Positions 10,506 through 22,434 of a stretch of 64,000 nt of DNA are shown here, piece by piece. Made by a program: the position numbers and the translations under genes. The notes under the pieces are model-generated. The model saw only the letters and a program-made list of their open reading frames with translations, was not told the DNA's origin and ran no database searches. This stretch comes from Zhengitettix transpicula (taxonomy: Eukaryota > Arthropoda > Insecta > Orthoptera > Tetrigidae): contig CM073594.1 of assembly GCA_037074705.1 (NCBI GenBank), positions 65,491,509 to 65,555,508 on the forward strand. Direction: 5' to 3'. Each line of letters opens with the position of its first letter. Positions within the stretch are counted from its first letter, which is position 1.

Positions 10506-10589
10506 CGTTTAGGGTAGTGATCGTGTCTTCTTCCAAAGTTTATTTTCAGTTTAAAAGGAACATGTGTACAAATTCGGTCCATATTTCTT

Positions 10590-10925
10590 ATCGCGGAGCA
10601 ATGTTTTCTCCTTCTAACACACTCCTAGGTGTCGAATTACAACTAAACCGGCAAGTTGAGTAAAAAATTAACTCAGACTCTTCCATAACCCCGGATTCAA
10701 CTCCAATCTCGGTTACTTTCGTGTTATTTTCTGTAACGCCTCCCCCCACCTCCCACGGCAGAGGGTGTTTCCCTCCCATGCGGAACGGGACTGAAATTAC
10801 ACACGAACAACATCGGGACAAACACTCTCAATTGCATTCATCCCTAAAAGTAATTATTCGACACAAATATCGCCCGTTTTCACATGTTTTAAAATTTCCA
10901 CTCCTACCCACCCGGCCTCCGTGAT
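10590..10925 (-). mobile_element. Helitron-like repeat Y fragment
   Basis: GC-rich modules typical of family Y on the minus strand (the reverse complements of GTTATGGA... and CGGCATGGGAGG... type modules). Both family ends are missing. Confidence 0.6.
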
Positions 10926-10929
10926 AAAC

Positions 10930-12490
10930 AGTGTTTTTCTGTCTATAATACTCCGGATACCTAGAAGGTGTAAGAAAAGTCCCGGGAACTTTATGGGGTC
11001 GAGTGTTCCAGATAACTGAAGAGAGTCAAAATACTGTTTAGTGCATTTTTTTCATCTGTCGTCTGCCAAATTGTGCTCACAATTTTTACACAACTAGTTT
11101 TGGCGTGATTTGTTTAATTTATACAAATTTATGATTAATAGTTCAGAAGTTGTACACTCATAACGTTCTTCCAAACCATGAAATATAAAATAGATGAATT
11201 ATTAACACTCACAAAATAATTTTAATGAGATCAAATTCTGTTATCCTAAACTAAAAATTGAGTTTAACGCAATATTTATTTTTTATATTTATACCACTTT
11301 ACATAATACGTTACATAATTGCACTTTTAATTTACGTACAGGTTATTAGTTTCGTACATAATTTCGAACGATACAGCATTAATTTAACAGCTAAAAATGC
11401 ATTAAAAAACTATTTTTCAAAAACGACGATCTTAACGATTAGAATACTTAAAAATACTCGTTGAGTTAAGCAGGATGTAATCGTCCCTCAGCCTTAAAAC
11501 CCTACGAAACTTTACATTGATAAAATTGTTACCTACGTGCACAATGTAAACACATAGTCGCCATATTGGATTCACTTCATATGACACCAAAATTAACTTA
11601 CATTTTCTGCAAGAATCGTAAATAATTTCGTATTATTTTTTGTTACCATTCAATTGAGTATTTTTGTATATTATTTTATTTGTATTCAATGAAAATGTTT
11701 CGGCTTTACTTCATTATGAAAGAAAAAAATTGTTTATTGCGTCTAGTGTGACGTCACAGTAATTTAACATAACATGACCAAGTTTTTTAATCATAATTCT
11801 TTTCACCTTAATGTCTGGGGTTTCTCACCACCAAGTTTTTAAGAATGTGTGTCCCAAAACTTGTACACGCAAATTTACATTTCGCTTTTAAACAAACGAA
11901 CTCAACGGAATGAAATTTAACACGTACGGTGCTCAAACACCGGGAGTGGAATTTAAAAGTCTGGAACAATTACCTAAAAGACGTGTAGAATTCTATTTTT
12001 AAAATAAACTGACACAATAAAATCAACAACTCAATAGTTGCCGCATAAAAGAGATTATTTCCGATGTGAAACAAACTGTCGAAAGTTGTTTTTAACTGAT
12101 CGTTAAATTGGATTCAATATATACTTTTCAAGCAACACAATATCAAAAATAGATTTTAAATTGGCAAATAATAGTTAAATGATGATAAATAAAAATATTC
12201 GTTTCTGGCGTTAATATAATTTCAGTAAAAATAAAATAAAAAACAGTAGGATAAAAACTTTATTTCTTAACTTTTTTAATAAAAAAAACTTTTCTGCTTA
12301 AATGATTTATCCATAATCTCGATTTAATTGGTTAATCAGGCATTTTAGAATGTGATTCTTCCTCTACTGAACAGTTAAGCCTTCCAGTCACTATTGGGAA
12401 CTATAATTCAATCTCTTACTATCACTCAAAAATTATAGTGCACTCTTAATGTGCAAATAAAAAGAATTTCACATCTCTCTGGTTTTCTGA
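10930..12490. other. No gene seen
   Basis: AT-rich sequence with many stops on both strands. I see no repeat family, exon-like segment or RNA structure that I can support. Confidence 0.5.
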
Positions 12491-12494
12491 ACTA

Positions 12495-12905
12495 AGCTTC
12501 AAACATGCCGAGTCACCTTAGCCTGTTTTGAGAGGTGTATGTTCCGGGGTCGCAGACCTTGGGCATACGATAAGAGTTGTTCGATATTCTTATTGGAATA
12601 AACTGTTGGACGCACAGCGAGGAAAAAGCTGCGACCCCACATAAAACCCCTCTCCAGCCATCGGAAGGGCGTGGGACATGGTACAAGTACCAAATGTCCG
12701 ACCTACTGATGCAGGTTTTGTTGGGTTTTCCCTGCATCACTTTTAGGTGTATTTCCGAGTAGGATCCTTTAACCGTAGCCCGGAGGCCCTAGTTAACCCT
12801 TGGCTACCTTTCTTACCCTTCCGCATCCTCCTTTCAAATCCCTTTCCTATGTTATAAGAGGAGAGTTGCCACTATGTGGATTACCCTATACATAGCCTGT
12901 CTACT
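12495..12905 (+). mobile_element. Retroposon X, copy 4
   Basis: Sense is plus, truncated at its 5' side (no head hairpin). It sits downstream of type I gene 2 in the same orientation and with the same junction as copy 3 beside gene 1. Confidence 0.8.
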
Positions 12906-13006
12906 ACAACTTTTTCTCCTTCTTCATTTATTTGCAGGAGTAAAAGAATAAGGTTGATTTGTCTAGTAACAGGAATAGAAAATACGATCTGATTCATCTG
13001 CAATTA

Positions 13007-13012
13007 TTTATT
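13007..13012 (-). promoter_or_regulatory. Poly(A) signal of type I gene 2
   Basis: AATAAA on the minus strand, about 113 bases past the stop. The conserved palindrome lies at 13062-13073. Confidence 0.6.
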
Positions 13013-13124
13013 ATAATATATACGATACACAACTTTACTATAACTAAAACCTAAAGAACTAATATGATCATATGGCTGAGTCCTCGTTCATCTGCGTGTC
13101 CGTTTCTGTCTTGACTTCCCTTGT

Positions 13125-13966
13125 CTATGCTGCTGCTGGTAAAGCTGCCACCTGCGCGCACGCATCCTCTATAATATCTCGAAAATCATCATTAGCAGCG
13201 GCCAGCTAGGGGGAGAAAATAACCAGATGTTACTTGGCACTCAGTAAGCTGGAAATACTGAAAAATAAACTCAAAAACACTTTCTTAAAAATTGTGCCTA
13301 CTCAATTTATTTTCTTCACGTCCATAAAGTCAGAACGACAAGACCGAACCCATTATATACCTGTGTCAGCCTTTACCAAGATCATTTAATACAGGAACGT
13401 ACGTGGGTTAAGTTTAATATCTGCTTATTCTCACAGATCAAACCAATTAGGGTCGTTGGTGGAAGAAACTCACACTATTCAATCCAACCTCTAAGGCAAT
13501 GAGGAGGAATGGAAAATAATTTGCTTAAAGACAATTGTAGTCATTAAGCGAAAAGGGGACGGGGGGCAAAGTGACAATTCGAATCACTTACATAGAGTTC
13601 TCTTTTATTTTAGTCTACTAATAAGGGGCAATTATAGCAAAAAAAACTAGAAATGGCGCAGTTTTCAAGAATTTATGAAAAACCAGAATAGGAACTTATA
13701 TTTTTTGAATTGTAATTTATTTACACACTAAGTATAAATTCTCATATTATACTTACTGCAATTATCAATGGAGAAAGATCATTGGCAAGTGCCGTTAGCA
13801 CTGATTGCTCTATCGTGTCTAGTACTGCGCCAACTAACTGAGGTACCAGAATGGTGCTGGTGGTAACTATTTCTTGGAGATCAGTTTGCAGTGTTGGTAC
13901 GCCTACTTGAGCTTGTGACACGCTGAACAACCCCAAGCACAACAAGGCCGCAAAGAGAACAGACAT
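13125..13966 (-). CDS. Small secreted protein, type I, gene 2 (spliced)
   Basis: Coding exons are 13757-13966 and 13125-13205, with a 551-base phase-0 intron (donor GTAAGT at 13751-13756, acceptor AG at 13206-13207). The 96-residue product has signal peptide MSVLFAALLCLGLFSVSQA and the same layout as gene 1, with one extra residue mid-protein. The terminal exon reads LAAANDDFRDIIEDAC and ends LPAAA. Substitutions between the two paralogues concentrate in the middle of the mature part. The signal peptide and terminal exon are nearly unchanged. The single Cys is kept. Function unknown. Confidence 0.75.
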
Positions 13967-14105
13967 GGTTCCTCCTGTGAAGAATAAGAAGACATGCCTA
14001 CATCATCCCGCACCTCCGACTCTTGCTTTGATGAACGCGACTTACAGTGACGTCATCGCTCCAAACAGTGCAACTACGCAGTCTCAGTAATAAGGATGCC
14101 TTACC
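13967..14105 (-). promoter_or_regulatory. 5' leader splice and CRE-like site, type I gene 2
   Basis: The leader GAGGAACC (13967-13974), a 130-base first intron with donor GTAAGG at 14099-14104, and TGACGTCA at 14048-14055 match gene 1. Confidence 0.6.
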
Positions 14106-14167
14106 TGAGTGTGACTGAAGTGGAAGATGGCTGAAGACGATTTTGTCGGATCTAAAACTCCGACCTG

Positions 14168-14175
14168 CTTTTATA
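14168..14175 (-). promoter_or_regulatory. TATA box of type I gene 2
   Basis: TATAAAAG on the minus strand, a strong consensus, at the same spacing from the first donor as in gene 1. The predicted start is near 14145. Confidence 0.7.
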
Positions 14176-14598
14176 CCCGAGTCAGTAGGATTTTCTCAAC
14201 ATTCAACTACGTAATGGGTTAATAGTTTTTATCTCAACCTTGAAAAATGCATCAACAAATTAGATGCAATTTTCCATGCATTCGAGTGCATATTATTTCT
14301 ATACTTACCTTTTCCGCCTTCAGAACGACGATTGCTTTCCTTTCCAATATAATATTTAAAATAATTTATTTCAATGCTGTTCTTTATAATTATTACAAAC
14401 TCTCGTACAAGAAAAAGAAATTTAAAAATTCATACTCAAATATGGTTATTCCCTGCGAATATTTGTGTTATGCGATCATAAACAAGTTTTTATATGAACG
14501 GGAACCAGATAAACGTTGATTTGCCTGACAAACAGCAAACAGGGATATTTCTAGGTTACTGCCGGAATAGAAAACACAATTAAATTCTTGTGTAATTA

Positions 14599-14604
14599 TT
14601 TATT
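14599..14604 (-). promoter_or_regulatory. Poly(A) signal of type II gene
   Basis: AATAAA on the minus strand, about 123 bases past the type II stop, in sequence shared with 321-326 and 6476-6481. Confidence 0.55.
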
Positions 14605-14726
14605 ATAACGTATGTGACACACAGGAAACATATATAACAACTAATGTGATCATATTGCTGAGTCCGTGATGGCCTGCGTGTCTGCTTCTGTGTCTTGACT
14701 TCCGTCCATCATGATTGGCTTCGAAG

Positions 14727-15557
14727 CTAATGGAATAATCTTTGAAAATCATCCGCAAATATAGGATTAGCAGGTGCCCTCTGCTGGAACAAAGTTACAC
14801 ATTTCATCATAATAAATGGACGAAACAATCAAAATAAACTTAAATCTGAGGTTTATAGTAATTGTAGTTTTGTTGGACAGGGAAATTTGTTTTCCTGATT
14901 ATCAGTAATGAGCATGTTCAGTACAAATTGTGATTAATTACAGTTTCCAATGCTGATATAGTAATTTTAGGTAATAACCTGTATTATTTCCTCATTCGAG
15001 GAGAATTGGAATAAATAAATCAAATCCCGCAAATAGCTGCTTATCGTCTCAGATTAATAACTAGGATTGTAGAAGAAAGGAACTCAAAATATTCAATGAA
15101 ACCTGTAAATAAATATATTGAAATGAACGAGAAGTCATTACAAAGATAAATTTGTGAAGTTGAAATATAAATGCGTTTGGAAAAGCGCGAGACAATTCGA
15201 ATGTTAATATTTAATCTTTCTAATGAAAGAATGGCCAAGAATGTTTCATGTCTGAAAACATGAATTAATGAACTCTTTCATACATAAACTAAAACAAAAA
15301 AAATCTAACTTCAGGTAATGTAATGGAATTACAGAGCTTGAACTTACTGTTTGAACTGATCTCATAGTTAGATTTGCCAACGCCGTTTCAGTTCGGTCTT
15401 TTAGAGTTTCATTTTTCTCACGTTCTTTATCCAAAATCGATGTGATGACGTCAATGATTATTGGCAACAATGCGTCCATTCCACCTTCCTCTGTATCTTG
15501 AGCTTGTGCCACGTAGAACACTGCCATGGACAACAGGACCACAAAAAGAACAGACAT
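14727..15557 (-). CDS. Small secreted protein, type II (spliced)
   Basis: Coding exons are 15348-15557 and 14727-14780, with a 561-base phase-0 intron (donor GTAAGT at 15342-15347). The 87-residue product starts MSVLFVVLLSMAVFYVAQA (signal peptide). A hydrophobic stretch (ALLPIIIDVITSIL) and a charged segment (DKEREKNETLKDR) follow. It has no Cys. NET and NLT are possible N-glycosylation sites. The terminal exon reads RAPANPIFADDFQRLFH then TAG, five codons earlier than the orphan copies, where that codon is CAG. The acceptor is a tandem CAGCAG, so a one-residue variant is possible. The ATG follows a TTTCAG acceptor and leader AAGGAGCC. Function unknown. Confidence 0.65.
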
Positions 15558-15912
15558 GGCTCCTTCTGAAACCAAAAAGCTTACAACCATCATTGTAGAT
15601 TAGTTCTTCACACTCTTTTAAACATTCTAAGCCTACAGACGTCATCATTATTGAAATTAATATTAGGAGTTTTTTCTATTTTTTAGTATTTACTTTCATA
15701 ATCGAGATTTTTAATCATGAGAATTTTTATTAAATTACTTACGTGTACTTAAGTTACAATGATTTCGGTTAGAATTGACTGACAATTATGAATTATGAGT
15801 ATACTAAAAACAATCTTCCGTTACTTTCATGATGAGGACTGAAATCTCAACGTGAATCTTCCTTCTAACAATTAAACATTTTTTAAATAATTAAAATATC
15901 TAAAGCTTTATA
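15558..15912 (-). promoter_or_regulatory. Upstream region of type II gene (tentative)
   Basis: Acceptor TTTCAG lies at 15566-15571 and a possible first-exon donor GTAAGT at 15737-15742. A TATAAAG lies at 15906-15912. TGACGTCT (15637-15644) is one base from the CRE-like site of the type I genes. The first exon is a guess and could be elsewhere. Confidence 0.3.
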
Positions 15913-16239
15913 AAATTGTTTATTAAATTATTAAAATCTCTTATTCTCCGTTTTCGTATATTTTATTCCAACAAAAAAAATGGAAAATTTTGCATTAAAT
16001 TTACCTCTTTATCTACTAAATTTTCTTATGAAAAATAAATTATGTGTTAACGTTTAATCTTTGTGTAACTACTTGACGTAACAATGGAATGAAAACGCTA
16101 AGTTTATTTGTCAATTAAATTTATATATTATCAAGTAATTACGTTCATTTTTCTTACTGAGGAATTCTCCCAAAATATTAATTTAGTTTATTTTTGTATA
16201 ATAATACTATATATTGTAATTCATTGAGGTAATGCATTG
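15913..16239. other. No gene seen
   Basis: Very AT-rich sequence, with nothing I can support. Confidence 0.5.
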
Positions 16240-17530
16240 TTTCGGAACAGCGGACATGTTGGGAAGAGGACGCAAGGGCAAAGTAATTACGGGTCCTGTC
16301 TCGATGTGACAAGACAGAGCAGCAAGACATTTATTTCGGATGAAGGGTCTGGGCCGGCACAGGAAGTTTCAATGTGTACTTAGGACGTGTACAGCAAAAA
16401 AAGGGCACGTGGGTGGCCGGTCGCAAGAGGTATCGGTTTAAGAAAGGCATTCGAGTAGCCGGTCCCAAAGTGATTATGTTAGGGCAGGCTATTGTCTCTG
16501 ATTAATGGTCTGACAAGTGGCGTATTTACTTAGGATTTGTAAGGAAGGGTCAGCGCAAGTCTTGTGAGGATGAGACGACAAGTCCAGAGTAATTGAGGGT
16601 GCAAAGTGATTGCGGGTCCTGTCTTGATGTGACATGACGGAGGGGCTAGCTATTTTGCTAAGGAACTGCAGCCGCAGATTGTAAATCTCAGTAATGGAGA
16701 TACTGTCACCGCGAAGATGCGACGTGGGTCTTGGAACAAAAGGAAACGAGGAGGCTAGTAGTATATATGCAAGGGATAAGCTATTGTGATTGAGTCAGCG
16801 AGGGAGAGCAGTCAGCGTCAGTCAGCGTAAGAGAGAGATGCTGTGGGCATCAAACTTGAAAGTTAGTTGGAGATGAGTGTCAGAACGGAGGGTATGGAGA
16901 AAGAAAGCAGCCTGCGAGAGAGATGGAAAATTATTCAACTATAAACATTTTCATATGCAGAAGTTCAATCTGTATTAGTATCAAAATTTGACCAGTCTTC
17001 GATGGTAGGAGACCAGGACACGGCATCCAGCGTCGAGTAGTTTCACCACGAGCAACTGGGATGTCCTTCACCGAGTATAGAGGACCAGCTGTCGTCGAAC
17101 CAGTAATGTGTGTTAGAGTCAGTGTGTGTAAACGTCCAATCTATAAAGTGTGTGTGTAATGAACGAGCCAAATGTTCCTGAGAAATCGTGAGTTGAAATT
17201 TATGGTATTGACATGTGTAAGCGTAATTAAAAGATACAGTCTGATATCGTTCTCTTCTTTTGATAATAAAATAAACTCTTGTAAATTTAGAAGCAATCTG
17301 GTAATTCTAAGTTCGTTAATAAGTTTCGTCGATACTTCTGTTTAATTTAAAGGTAAATGTTGGGTTCTTTGAATATTTAAATTCTGTCCGTTATCAAACC
17401 CAGTAGAGACCCATGAGAGAGACAGATCTTTTTATAATATTAAATATTGAATTCTGCTGTAAATTCTGATAATTTTTAATAAAATTTGTTTGTTAAAATA
17501 TAAATATTATTTTTTTATTTCGACCCATAT
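16240..17530 (+). repeat. LTR-retroelement-like non-coding repeat, copy C
   Basis: Purine-rich non-coding block with repeated CAGTCAGCGT and GGGTCCTGTC motifs. It is followed by TATCGTTCTCTTC (near 17236) and the AAACCCAGTAGAG block (near 17400) shared with copies A and B. No coding domain seen. Confidence 0.5.
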
Positions 17531-17541
17531 TTAGTAATTAC

Positions 17542-17542
17542 A

Positions 17543-17614
<72 letters not shown>
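17542..17614. repeat. (TA)n microsatellite
   Basis: About 73 bases of nearly pure TA, interrupted once by ACA, lying at the junction of two repeat blocks. Confidence 0.95.
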
Positions 17615-17617
<3 letters not shown>

Positions 17618-17619
17618 AA

Positions 17620-18410
17620 TGATAAAAGAGCATTTAAAGGAATTAGTTATTAGAAACTATTGAACTGAATTGTTGCCGGCGAACACACAGAGATACAATA
17701 CTGGTCGAGAATATTGAAAAGGCCAAGACATTGTTAGACAAAAGCGCGCGTAAGTTGATGGAGTAGTTAGTCAGCCACGAGACTTTGTTGAAAACGGAAG
17801 AAATTGAAAATTGTTAGTCAGCCATGAGACCTTGCTGAGTACAGAAGAAATTAAAATTTGTCAGTCAGCTGCGAGACATTGTGGAGTACAGTAAAATTAA
17901 ATTTAGCAGTTGGCGAAGGATTACAGTCGAGAACGGAACTAAAATAAATTGAGTTGTAAATCAGAAGCGAGAGCATTGATTTGTGTTAGCAGACTGCAAG
18001 CAGAGGCTGATGATTTTGTGGTAGATGTCTCCAGATTCCGTCGCAAGTTCCAAATAATTGGCAGAGATCAACAGTTTAAGTGTTTGCAAACAATAATAAA
18101 TAAATTCAGTTTTACCTGGCCTGTTCATAAGTGTTCGAGGTGACAGTGAGTTGCATAATCTTTACAATTGCTCTGGTACCGGTACGAACAGTGAGTAAAA
18201 AAATAAACATTTAAAAATGAAAATTGTAATCGTTAATAAAAGGTAGAATATCTTCAGATTTCGAGTTCATTTTGATTTCATTTCGTTTTTATTCGATTAT
18301 ATTTTGAGACTTTATTATTATAAAAAATAATTGTCAGTAGTAAAATGTAAAATTAATTGTTTTTTATTTAACAGGCCCAATAATTACCACGAGGTAAGAG
18401 AAAAGGACAT
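17620..18410 (+). repeat. LTR-retroelement-like non-coding repeat, copy D
   Basis: Contains direct short repeats around GTCAGCCACGAGAC / GTCAGCTGCGAGAC (17770-17880). It also has a GGTACCGGTACG landmark (18175-18186) followed by GTGAGT, then CAGATTTCG near 18255, in the order seen in copies A and B. Confidence 0.45.
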
Positions 18411-19783
18411 TTTTGTATAAAATTGTTGTATAGTTCAGCAAGTAATTTGTTTTGTAAGGTAAAATAGTTGTATATTATAAACTAATTGTTTAATTAAATT
18501 AAATAAATATTATTTCATACCACTTTCATTACATAATTTTCAATTATTAGTTAAATTTAATTAATTATCTTCATTATGGAGTAACCACATTTAAATGCCT
18601 TAACATGTGGACAATCAAACCAATTAAATGTTATTATTTTCGTTTATTACAATATATTTATTGTTTACAATTTATTTTTGGATGAAATGAGTAGCAATGG
18701 GCAGCTCGATTTCTTTTTGTTGAGTCTTTCAGTGTCGATTCACTCTTTGCTATGCGTCGTATCTTTTAAATGATTACTGCTCTCTGAATCACATCCTATT
18801 CTATTCTGGAGGTTGAACATTAGTAACTTAATAACTTCAGTAAGTAACGTGGCGAATACAAAAACGAGTTAAGAAACAAAATATGGAATAATTATAATGT
18901 AATTTATTTAGGAAAAATAATATAAAAATAATTCTACATCTATTTTAGAAATTTAATATTGCTATTTAGATAAAACATTTGGGAATGTTTTTGGGAAGTT
19001 GCTGTCTCCTTTTTTCGGTCATTACCTGCCACTCTAAGTAAATTCTATAATTCCGGGAAAACCAGCAGTGCGTTTTCAATACAGATTAGCGGCCATACGG
19101 TTTCATAGTCTTTGAGGACAAAGGTTAATCCATGGGTTTGGGCATTGACCTCGCCCTAGTCGATCTTCCGTAATTTATTCGAAACGAAATATTCAACGCA
19201 AGCAATGCGTTGAATAATTTATCTGCACTGCAATTAACTAAATTAATTGTGTATTCATTATAGATAATCTTTTATATTAAAGCTGTTAATGTTTATATGA
19301 GAACATTAAAATTATTAAAGTGTTGAAAATTAAAAAACCTACAACGAAAGGACACTAAACGCTGGAATTAATTTGTTAACTATGTATGAAGAAAAGTCTA
19401 ATAAATTACAAATCAAAATTAACTTCTGTATTAATTATTTTAGCATTCATTAAGACTATACCATACTGCCTGTTAATGGATTTAAGCCTATCACTTGAAA
19501 ATTTATTACGAGTTTTATTGTTTACTAATTCTTGGAGAATGACGCTTAAAACTTTTCGATTTAGACTAAGAATTGAATCTTTCTTCAAATAAATGACTCA
19601 ACATGTAACTCACTCTCCAAAACAACTACGCAGATCCATCCTACATCCTCATCCATTAATTTCTCAAACCACTCATACCCCCCTACCTAAAATATTAAGA
19701 AAAATTAATAGAAAAAGACTTGCGGATTTAACCAACTAAGTACAAAATCAAATTATACACAAGGTTTTTCATTGAGACTTAAG
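18411..19783. other. No gene seen
   Basis: AT-rich. Short opposing frames near 19386-19592 overlap each other and have no recognisable features. Confidence 0.5.
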
Positions 19784-21745
19784 ACTAATGCAACTCGTTC
19801 AACAAATCTACGACTCAAGCAACTCAGTCACGAATCTACGACTAAAGCAACTCGTTCAACGAATCTACGACTCAAGCAACTCGTTCAACGAATCTGCCAC
19901 CGATGCAACTCACTCATGAATCTTCGACTTAAGTAACTCGCTCACAATTCATGTCAATTCATGGAAATATCACATTAAAACACCACGATATAGTTTTTTC
20001 GTAACGAGAAAATATATTTTCTTGAAAATACGTTAACCGCTCAATAAAAAAAAAAGTATCCACGAGTTCTTAACGGCTCAACTCCAGGGACTCGCTCACG
20101 ACTCTACGACTATAGCAACTCGCTCACGACTCTACGACTAAAGCAACTCGTTCAACGAATCTACGACTCAAGCAACTCGTTCAACGAATCTGCCACTGAA
20201 GCAACTCACTCATGAATCTTCGACTTAAGTAACTCGCTCACAATTCTTGTCAATCAAATCGTTTGAGACTTAAGACTAATGCAACTCGTTCAACAAATCT
20301 ACGACTCAAGCAACTCAGTCACGAATCTACGACTAAAGCAACTCGTTCAACGAATCTACGACTCAAGCAACTCGTTCAACGAATCTGCCACCGAAGCAAC
20401 TCACTCATGAATCTTCGACTTAAGTAACTCGCTCACAATTCATGTCAATCAAATCGTTCGAGTCTACGACTCAAGAAACTCGTGCAACGAATTGACGACT
20501 CAAGCAACTGGTTTAACGAATCTTCGACATAAGTAACTCGCTCACAATTCATGTCAATCAAAGCGTTCGAGACTTACGACTAAAGCAACTCGCTCACGAC
20601 TCTACGACTAAAGCAACTCGTTCAACGAATCTACGACTCAACCAACTCGTTCAACGAATCTACGTCTGAAGAAACTCACTCATGAATCTTCGACTTAAGT
20701 AACTCGCTCACAATTCTTGTCAATCAAACCGTTTGAGACTCAAGACTAATGCAACTCGTTCAACGAATCTACGACTCAAGCAACTCGTTCAACAAATCTA
20801 CGCCTCAAGCAACTCAGTCACGAATCTACGACTAAAGCAACTCGTTCAACGAATCTACGATTCAAGCAACTCGTTCAACGAATCTGCGACTGAAGCAACT
20901 CACTCACGAATCTTCGACTTAAGTAACTCGCTCACTATTCATGTCAATCAAAGCGTTCGAGACTTACGACTAATGCAACTCGTTCAACGAATCTACGACT
21001 CAAGAAACTCGTTCAACAAATCTACGCCTCAAGCAACTCAGTCACGAATCTACGACTAAAGCAACTCGTTCAACGAATCTACGACTCAAGCAACTCGTTC
21101 AACGAATCTGCCACCGAAGCAACTCGCTCATGAATCTTCGACTTAAGTAACTCGCTCACTATTCATGTCAATCAAAGCGTTCGAGACTTACGACTAATGC
21201 AACTCGTTCAACGAATCTACGACTCAAGAAACTCGTTCAACAAATCTACGCCTCAAGCAACTCAGTCACGAATCTACGACTAAAGCAACTCGTTCAACGA
21301 ATCTACGACTAAAGCAACTCGTTCAACGAATCTACGCCTCAAGTAACTCAGTCACGAATCTACGACTAAAGCAACTCGTTCAACGAATCTACGACTCAAG
21401 CAACTCGTTCAACGAATCTGCCACTGAAGCAACTCACTCATGAATCTTCGACGTAAGTAACTCGCTCACTATTCATGTCAATCAAAGCGTTCAAGACTTA
21501 CGACTAATGCAACTCGTTCAACGGATCTACGACTCAAGCAACTCGTTCAACGAATCTACGACCCAATCAACTCATTCACGAATCTTTGACTTACGTAACT
21601 CGCTCACAATTCAGGTCAATTAAATCGTTTGAGACTTACAACTAAAGCAACTCGCTCTCGACTCTACGACTCAAGCAACTCGATCACGATTTTTCGATTA
21701 AAGCAACTCGCTTACTACCCTGCGTGTCAAGCAACTCTTTCACGA
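19784..21745. repeat. 29-bp minisatellite array with higher-order structure
   Basis: About 2 kb built from a 29-base unit like ACGACTCAAGCAACTCGTTC plus nine more bases, in several variants (TTCAACGAATCT, CTCACGACTCT, CAGTCACGAATCT, CTCACAATTC). A longer spacer variant with ATGTCAATCAAA recurs near 20440, 20550, 20940, 21172 and 21478. It divides the array into blocks of variable length. A frame of 108 codons at 20733-21059 is a by-product of the array. Confidence 0.95.
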
Positions 21746-22434
21746 TTCTGTGACTCCATATTTTGTTACAATGTTATTTAAGAAATATATCCTAATTAAT
21801 ACATAGTCATAGCGACAAATAAGTATCTATAAAATAAGTCATCATTCGAAAAGTAGAATTTAAATTTATGTGGTGTTTAGTACGGTACCAGGGATAATGA
21901 CTCAGAAATTTAATAATTGATTTGAATGCTTTTAAGGCTTTACCTTGGTGTATCCGTGAACCTGGAAGGAAAGTTGAGAGTGCTGTTCTTATTTCCCAGA
22001 ACGCCTTTTATGGAAAAGTTTTGCAATTACACTATGCCGACCTTTAACTTTGCAATGGAAAACATCACTTTATGGTATCTAGCTTGCATTGTCTTCCGCG
22101 ATTAAATCCTGTTGTAGTGCACTACCATGAAATGTCTATTTTTTGTTGTTGTTTTTCATAACAGAGACCAGGAATTTCCTTCACAACTTTTATTTTACAC
22201 CGCTCTGTTTTGAATGGAATATTTCAACATTGTTCCATCTATTTCGTCATTGAGGTACCAATTCTAATTAATTTTGTTTTTATAGAAATTAGAAAAATAA
22301 GTAAGGGATTAACAAACATAATTAAGTGATAATTTGCCTTGCCCCTTCAGGATGTTATTTGCCTCCTAGCTGGTTAATATTAAAAACTGCATTCTACCAG
22401 CTTAAGGATAAAATGTACTATATCTGACTTATCA
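21746..22434. other. No gene seen
   Basis: AT-rich non-coding sequence next to the minisatellite. Confidence 0.5.

Noticed and set aside
19784..21745. CRISPR-like array of 29-base repeats
   Set aside because: The units are directly tandem without unique spacers and the sequence is clearly eukaryotic. It is a minisatellite.
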